Assembly (NCBI GenBank): GCA_946807835.1
Contig: OX327686.1
Span: 10,416,001 to 10,480,000 of the forward strand
Direction of reading: 5' to 3'
DNA length: 64,000 bases
DNA from: Ailanthus altissimus
Taxonomy: Eukaryota > Streptophyta > Magnoliopsida > Sapindales > Simaroubaceae
The notes beneath the pieces are model-generated. The model was given only the letters and a program-made list of their open reading frames with translations. It was not told where the DNA came from and made no database searches. Numbering within the stretch: the stretch's first letter is position 1; each line of letters begins with the position of its first letter. Position numbers and translations under genes: made by a program. Below, one piece after another: positions 59,901 to 64,000 of this stretch.

Positions 59901-62900
59901 ATTTCGAAAATAGTTACATAAGGCTATTATAATCAAAAACTTGAGTGGGTCATCTATTAATTAGATGTATAGTGGTTAAGACAGCTTTTTTCCAGTAATT
60001 CTTTGGAACATTTTTTTGAAAAGAAAAGCTCGGGTAACAGTTAGAAAATGATCATTTTTTCTTTTTGCCACTTCATTTTGTTGTGATGTATTGACACATG
60101 AACACTCGTGAATGATTCTTTTTTCTTTGAAGATTTGTGATAGCATTTAATTAAAATAGTCTCTATTATTATCAGACTAAACTCTTTTTATCTCAACCTT
60201 AAATTAATTTTCACCATATGAATTTTTTTTTGAAAGGTGAAACTGACATTTTATTTTTGTTTTAAGAGAAAAATCTATGACACTCGAGTAAAATTGTCAA
60301 TAAATGAAACAAACTAACGAGCTCCAGAGATATTATGAAATATAAAAAGTTTTCAAACATTATTGTGAATTAGAGTAAAATGTTTTAATGCTCTTATACT
60401 ATTTATTAGAAAAGAAGAATGTTTATGTTTTGCAAGTTCATAAACATCACAATGAAACATACTCAAATCAAGTCCTTTCAACCAACCATTAAACATTCCT
60501 TTAAGAATATTAAAGAAGGATGTCCAAGACAAAAATAATATAACCAAATCTTATTTTTATTAAAAATGGATGACTCATAAAGAAGAGAACGGAATAGGAT
60601 CCTTAGTGCTATTTTACCTACCAAGTTCTTCAAGAAAGTAGAGCCCATTCTTATCCCTAGTAAGTTTAATCATTGTCCCTATTTTTTGGTCTTGATTTAC
60701 AAAGTGGAGAAGAAAAGGTTACTATATAGTTCAAATCCTTTGTAAGTTTGTGAATTGAAATTAGATTGGTAGACAATTTTGGTACATGCAAAACATTTTT
60801 TAAAACAAAGTTTTGATTTATAACTACATCTCTTTGACCAACAATTGTAACCAATGTTCCATTAGCAGTAGGAATTTTCTTATTACTAGGACAAGAACTA
60901 TAAAATACAAATCCTTGAGATGATTGGGTCATATGATTTGTAGCCCTAAAATCTATTACTTAAGTTTCTTTTAAGATCGACACATTAAGTGCATAGGGTT
61001 GAGAATTACCTAAAAAAGTCAAGGAACAAGTTCCTGCACCACTCATAGTTTTCTTTAATGTTTCTAGTAAATATCTCAGCTTCTCAATTTCTTCTCTATT
61101 AAACTCATATTGTTCTTGAGAGAATTGTACTTCACTTTTAGATTGTGTCGAGGTTAAATGTGCTTGTCCTTGCCCTCCCCTTTGTTACTCTTTACTATCC
61201 AAGAAGTATTTTGAGTGTTTAAAGGCTTACCATAGAGTTTCTAATACCTCTCCCTACTGTGTTGCGTCTTTTTACGGTAAGTACACCATAAGTAGTCTTT
61301 ATTACCTGCTCTAAGTCCTAACAATTTATTATTTCCTCCTACTTTGTTGGAATAGGCATTTGACTGTTGCTAGTTTAATTTCACAACTCTCAAATTTGTA
61401 GTTTTTGTAAGTAAAGGGTGAACCATTTGTCGATTGAGGCTCCAACATAATTCCTCTTCGTCCTTTTTCTCTATAATTATGGCAATTGTTTCATTGAGAA
61501 AAGGAATTTCTTCCTTTCTTAACACTTACATCAGACTGGATCAAACTCAACTTTCAATATGACAAGAAAGGTGTAAATTCTCTCAATTTCTATAAAATAT
61601 TTAAGAAGGGTTGCATCTTCACTGCACTTCACCTCAATACACTGATAATGGTCTAATGCTTGCCATAAAATTTTCAAAATATGAGCATATTTAGTGCTTG
61701 ATCGATTGTCTTGCTTGGTAGATGAGATTTTTGTCTTAATCTCATAGTTTTGTGCAGCATCTCGAACTTTAGAATAGGTTTACATATAAGACTTCCAAAT
61801 CTCCTTTGTTGTTGTCAAAAATAGCAAGCATCTTTGACTTCTAGCATCATCAAATTCCATAACCTAGACATAACCATCGAGTCTTCTTCATCTCATGTGA
61901 TGAACTTTGGATCATTTGGTTTCGGTCCTGTCTCAAGAAGATGACTCAGTTTGCCTTTCCCTTTCCGTTTCAAGATTCGAACAAATTGAGACCACTTCAA
62001 ATAGTTTTTTCCATTGAGATGTAAACCTGGTTGAATATTCTGCAATTCTCCTGCAACAGTATTAATAATTTCATTTTGTGGAATCATAAACTTGCTGATT
62101 GGTAGATTTAGAAACCTCGTACATGATTTTGGACAATAATGGAAAGAAATCTAGGCTTGAGAAAACCAATTTGAAGAAAATGGTTTCGGAAAAAATGGCA
62201 AATCATGCCTTAAAAAACAGAACCAGAAGAAGAGAAGGAAATGGCAGTTTAGGCTAGAAAAAGAGAAAAACTGGAATTCATTTCCAAAGATTTTTAAGTG
62301 GCAATGTAGGTCACAAATTTACATGTATTCCCATAGAGCATTCAGCTCTGTTACCATGTGAAATTTGCGAAAAATTTCACTTATATTCAACTAACAAATA
62401 TATAAAAAAAAAACTATACTATAAAAAAAAACTCTCCTAAGACCTAATCCCCATAATCAAGGATATTAATCCCCAAAAATTAGGGATATTAACTACTAGA
62501 ATATACATTTTAATTACAGAATATATACATAGCTGTAATATATGTTTTCTTCTTACTTAATGAGCTGTAAAATTTGCACACCATGATTGTTGATTCTAAC
62601 AGTTTCTAACTTTATTAGTATTTTCCTCTTCCTTGATGAATGCCCATCTTTGAACTCTAGTTGAGCGCTAGCAAAACTTGTATCCAACACTAATATTGGC
62701 TTTTACATAATTTAACAAAATTTTGCATGGCATCTCTGCGGAAATAAGCAGACCCTACATTCATTTGGTTGTAGAAAATTTATTATTTTTAGCATCCTGT
62801 TATACCTTCTATTTGCAAATTTTTGCTGTCCATAGGAGGTACGAATATTTCAAATATATTTGCAACGAAGAAAAAAATTAATTGTAGATAAATAGTCAAT

Positions 62901-63080
62901 ATTTGACTAATCAGAGCCTCTGCTAACTTCTGTAGATATGAAGTGCCGTATAGCGAGCATTGCAGCTTCACAGAGCTCAGAGAATTTGTGAAGTTCTTGT
63001 CTCCAGAAAACATAATACCAAGTGTCAATAATGATGGACCAGATTCTGCCAATGCCATGGTTTCGCTTCTGCTGTCTTGA
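50292..63080 (+). CDS. SNM1: SNM1/DCLRE1-type DNA cross-link repair nuclease, 10 exons
   Basis: SNM1 proteins are nuclear 5' exonucleases of the metallo-beta-lactamase/beta-CASP family acting in interstrand cross-link and oxidative damage repair. Exons: 50292-50909, 51097-51291, 51653-52042, 52576-52639, 55048-55265, 55350-55463, 56135-56240, 56331-56542, 56892-56995, 62936-63080. All introns are GT-AG, phases agree, and the sum is 2,166 nt, giving 721 residues and no internal stop. Domains: acidic N-terminus, UBZ4 finger (174-196), SAM domain (about 237-296), PIP-like motif (336-343), MBL core with THFHMDH (417-423), HCPGS (480-484) and GDFRF, then beta-CASP with a late SEH at 680-682. The start is the first ATG after a short leader and is followed by a fitting N-terminus. 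The gene looks functional despite transposons in introns 4 and 9. Confidence 0.95.
51097..52042 (+). CDS. SNM1: SNM1 exons 2-3: SAM domain and PIP-like motif
   Basis: Exon 2 (51097-51291) and the start of exon 3 (51653-52042) form a SAM domain: [28 protein letters not shown], then [16 protein letters not shown]. Plant SNM1 proteins with a SAM domain are known, and it may mediate self-association. Exon 3 then has a linker with NKLITDFF, which resembles a PCNA-interacting box, and a basic Ser/Gly/Lys stretch before [14 protein letters not shown], the usual entry to the nuclease domain. Confidence 0.9.
52576..55463 (+). CDS. SNM1: SNM1 exons 4-6: metallo-beta-lactamase core
   Basis: Exon 4 (52576-52639) ends inside the metal-binding motif: THFHMD, and the next His is completed by the first bases of exon 5 (55048-55265), giving H418-F-H420-M-D422-H423. 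Exon 5 contains [19 protein letters not shown]. Exon 6 (55350-55463) has [10 protein letters not shown] with the motif Asp at 502, and [11 protein letters not shown]. All metal ligands expected of an active enzyme are present. Confidence 0.93.
53352..54652. mobile_element. DNA transposon-like insertion, possibly PIF/Harbinger
   Basis: The left end GGGCATGTTTGG and the inverted right end GGCTACATTTGATG are similar, and 3-bp flanks TAA and TAG could be a decayed TTA/TAA-type duplication. 1.3 kb, AT-rich, no transposase seen. It contains the Mutator-like MITE at 54018. Confidence 0.4.
54018..54344. mobile_element. Mutator-like MITE with 9-bp target duplication
   Basis: Ends GGGTAAAGGTCAT and ATGACCTTTGCCC. 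Flanks TAATAATGT (54009-54017) and TAATAATAT (54345-54353) match at 8 of 9, the Mutator superfamily length. 327 bp, non-coding. Related left-end sequence occurs at 43007 and 46633. Confidence 0.85.
54776..54824 (+). pseudogene. duplicated scrap of SNM1 exon 5 with its acceptor
   Basis: TTGTCTTTTCAGATTATC and the following bases mirror the intron-exon junction at 55036-55085 (TTGTCCTTTCAGATTATC), including the acceptor AG, and end with a shared GGAAAG. Used as an exon it would run into a stop within about 20 codons. Confidence 0.6.
56135..63080 (+). CDS. SNM1: SNM1 exons 7-10: beta-CASP domain
   Basis: Exon 7 (56135-56240) [18 protein letters not shown] and LIGSYTIG; exon 8 (56331-56542) [12 protein letters not shown] to SNQYV; exon 9 (56892-56995) [20 protein letters not shown]; exon 10 (62936-63080) [18 protein letters not shown] to the stop at 63078-63080. 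The SEH near the end is the beta-CASP His that completes the active site. Exon 10 is separated from exon 9 by 5.9 kb of intron filled by a copia element, so correct splicing depends on removing that insert. Confidence 0.93.
57412..57666 (-). repeat. copia 3' LTR
   Basis: Plus-strand ends TGACAAAAT and TGATTCTAACA. It aligns throughout with the LTR at 62357-62601; both include CTACTAGAATATACATTTTA and GATTGTTGATTCTAACA. The two differ at many sites and by small indels, so the insertion is not recent. Confidence 0.9.
62357..62601 (-). repeat. copia 5' LTR and adjoining primer-binding site
   Basis: Plus-strand ends TGTGAAATTT and TCTAACA. Immediately before it, 62345-62356 is GCTCTGTTACCA, the reverse complement of a Met-tRNA-type primer-binding site, which proves the minus orientation. 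Confidence 0.9.
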
Positions 63081-64000
63081 ACTGTTAACTATTAGCAGCA
63101 ATAATAAACAAGCCTTGATTGTATTTTATTCTAAAATCTTCACTTGCAGCATTTCAAGAATGAGCCAGCTGAATCTCCAACCGATAGGGGTTTTGCTTTC
63201 GCAGTGGTATTTCTTGTGAATCCTTGATGGGTCCAGTGCAATTGAATGAAGAATCCATTATAATTTACCAGGCATGCTCATTGATCAAACATTATATTTC
63301 GTAATTGAATTGGATATATAACAACTACTCAAAAGAGTACAAATTATTTTGTAAAACGTTTAGTTCGGATAGTTCAAGGGATTTGTGACATTTGTGTATG
63401 TGTTATATTACAATTTTAATGTCATTTGTGGCACTGAAGTCTACACCCATGAACTTTGTTAGGAGCAACAAAATTCAGAAGTACCAATTCAAGGAAATTA
63501 CAGTTGGGAAATTTTCATTTAGGCAATATTTTTTTTAATTATAAATGAATCGGTTAATTTTTATTAACTAATAGTGGTTGTAGAATTTTTCGTAGGGTCA
63601 AGCCCCTGTTACAAATAAAGTGAATTTTGAATTGTATTTTTATCCCTTTTTGAGGTAGGGATAGGTATGAAAAAGTTAATCTATCTTCAAATTAAAATTG
63701 AGTTGGGGATTGGGATGGTTTGATTTTTTTAAATCTAATCTAAAAATTTGATTTAATAACATAGTTTAAAAAAATTATAATAATAACTTTTGTTTTTTAA
63801 AAATTAAAAATTATTCTTTGCGATTGAAATGAAGAATAAGTTATTTTTTAATGTTGATAACATATAAATATTTCAAAATTTTTTTTTATTGAATGTATTT
63901 ATTTAGTATCATAAATAAAATTAATCAAAGAACGAAAAAATTTACTTTATTACATTTAGTCTCTTGTTAAGTGTTTTATCAATTTATTTATTCATTAAAT
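63081..64000. other. 3' flank of SNM1 and AT-rich spacer
   Basis: Probable 3' UTR to about 63300; an AG acceptor-like TTCACTTGCAG near 63150 may serve a variant last exon. From 63656 the text TAGGGATAGGTATGAAAAA resembles the start of the TAGGGATGGCAA hAT type, but its other end is beyond the window. No gene is seen. Confidence 0.45.

Larger units (their letters stand above)
57412..62601 (-). mobile_element. full-length antisense Ty1/copia element in SNM1 intron 9
   Basis: LTRs at 57412-57666 and 62357-62601 bound 5.2 kb. 5-bp flanks GGTTC (57407-57411) and GTTTC (62602-62606) agree at 4 of 5. The minus strand reads primer-binding site (62345-62356, TGGTAACAGAGC), Gag ([16 protein letters not shown] near 62030), protease/pre-integrase ([20 protein letters not shown] near 60780), RT and RNase H, then a polypurine tract at 57667-57682. 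Frames are broken everywhere, and the YVDD site near 58605 is degraded. The copy is inactive. Confidence 0.92.

Overview
The window is nuclear DNA of a plant, most likely a woody eudicot. It has intron-rich genes with GT-AG splice sites, AT-rich spacers, plant families of Ty1/copia, Ty3/gypsy, CACTA, hAT and Mutator-like elements, and two host genes with plant-type domain order. The species cannot be fixed from sequence alone. Nothing prokaryotic is present.

Layout. 1-1.9 kb is the decayed 3' end of a copia element. 1.9-5.2 kb is AT-rich spacer. 5.2-5.57 kb is the end of a CACTA transposon, abutting a decayed Ty3/gypsy element (5.57-14.56 kb). The 3' LTR of that gypsy element was split by a 2.2-kb TG...CA insertion with a perfect 5-bp target duplication. 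14.8-20.8 kb is a complex block of degenerate minisatellites around a minus-strand gypsy gag relic, with a small hAT element inserted. 20.8-22.6 kb is AT-rich spacer with a second hAT element and a SINE.

Host gene 1 (22.86-37.33 kb, +) encodes a sterol 3-beta-hydroxysteroid dehydrogenase/decarboxylase-like SDR fused to a C-terminal reticulon domain. Eleven of its exons can be placed. It carries a frameshift, an in-frame stop, a second frameshift, a lost splice donor and a missing exon next to an antisense copia insertion, so it reads as a pseudogene. Its introns also hold an hAT element, a LINE scrap and an organelle-like patch.

37.3-50.1 kb is intergenic: a copia LTR, two more hAT elements, a GATC-dense patch, and a striking AT-rich satellite. 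The satellite is built from 6-bp steps and lies in opposite orientations on the two sides of about 44.03 kb. Its first part is bounded by inverted terminal regions, as in a foldback transposon.

Host gene 2 (50.29-63.08 kb, +) is an apparently intact 10-exon SNM1/DCLRE1-type DNA cross-link repair nuclease of 721 residues, ordered UBZ4 zinc finger, SAM domain, PIP-like motif, metallo-beta-lactamase, beta-CASP. Two TGGGCC motifs lie about 200 bp upstream. Its introns contain a Mutator-like MITE nested in a larger transposon, a duplicated scrap of exon 5, and a complete antisense copia element with both LTRs. The two host genes have unrelated roles (sterol/ER membrane and genome maintenance).
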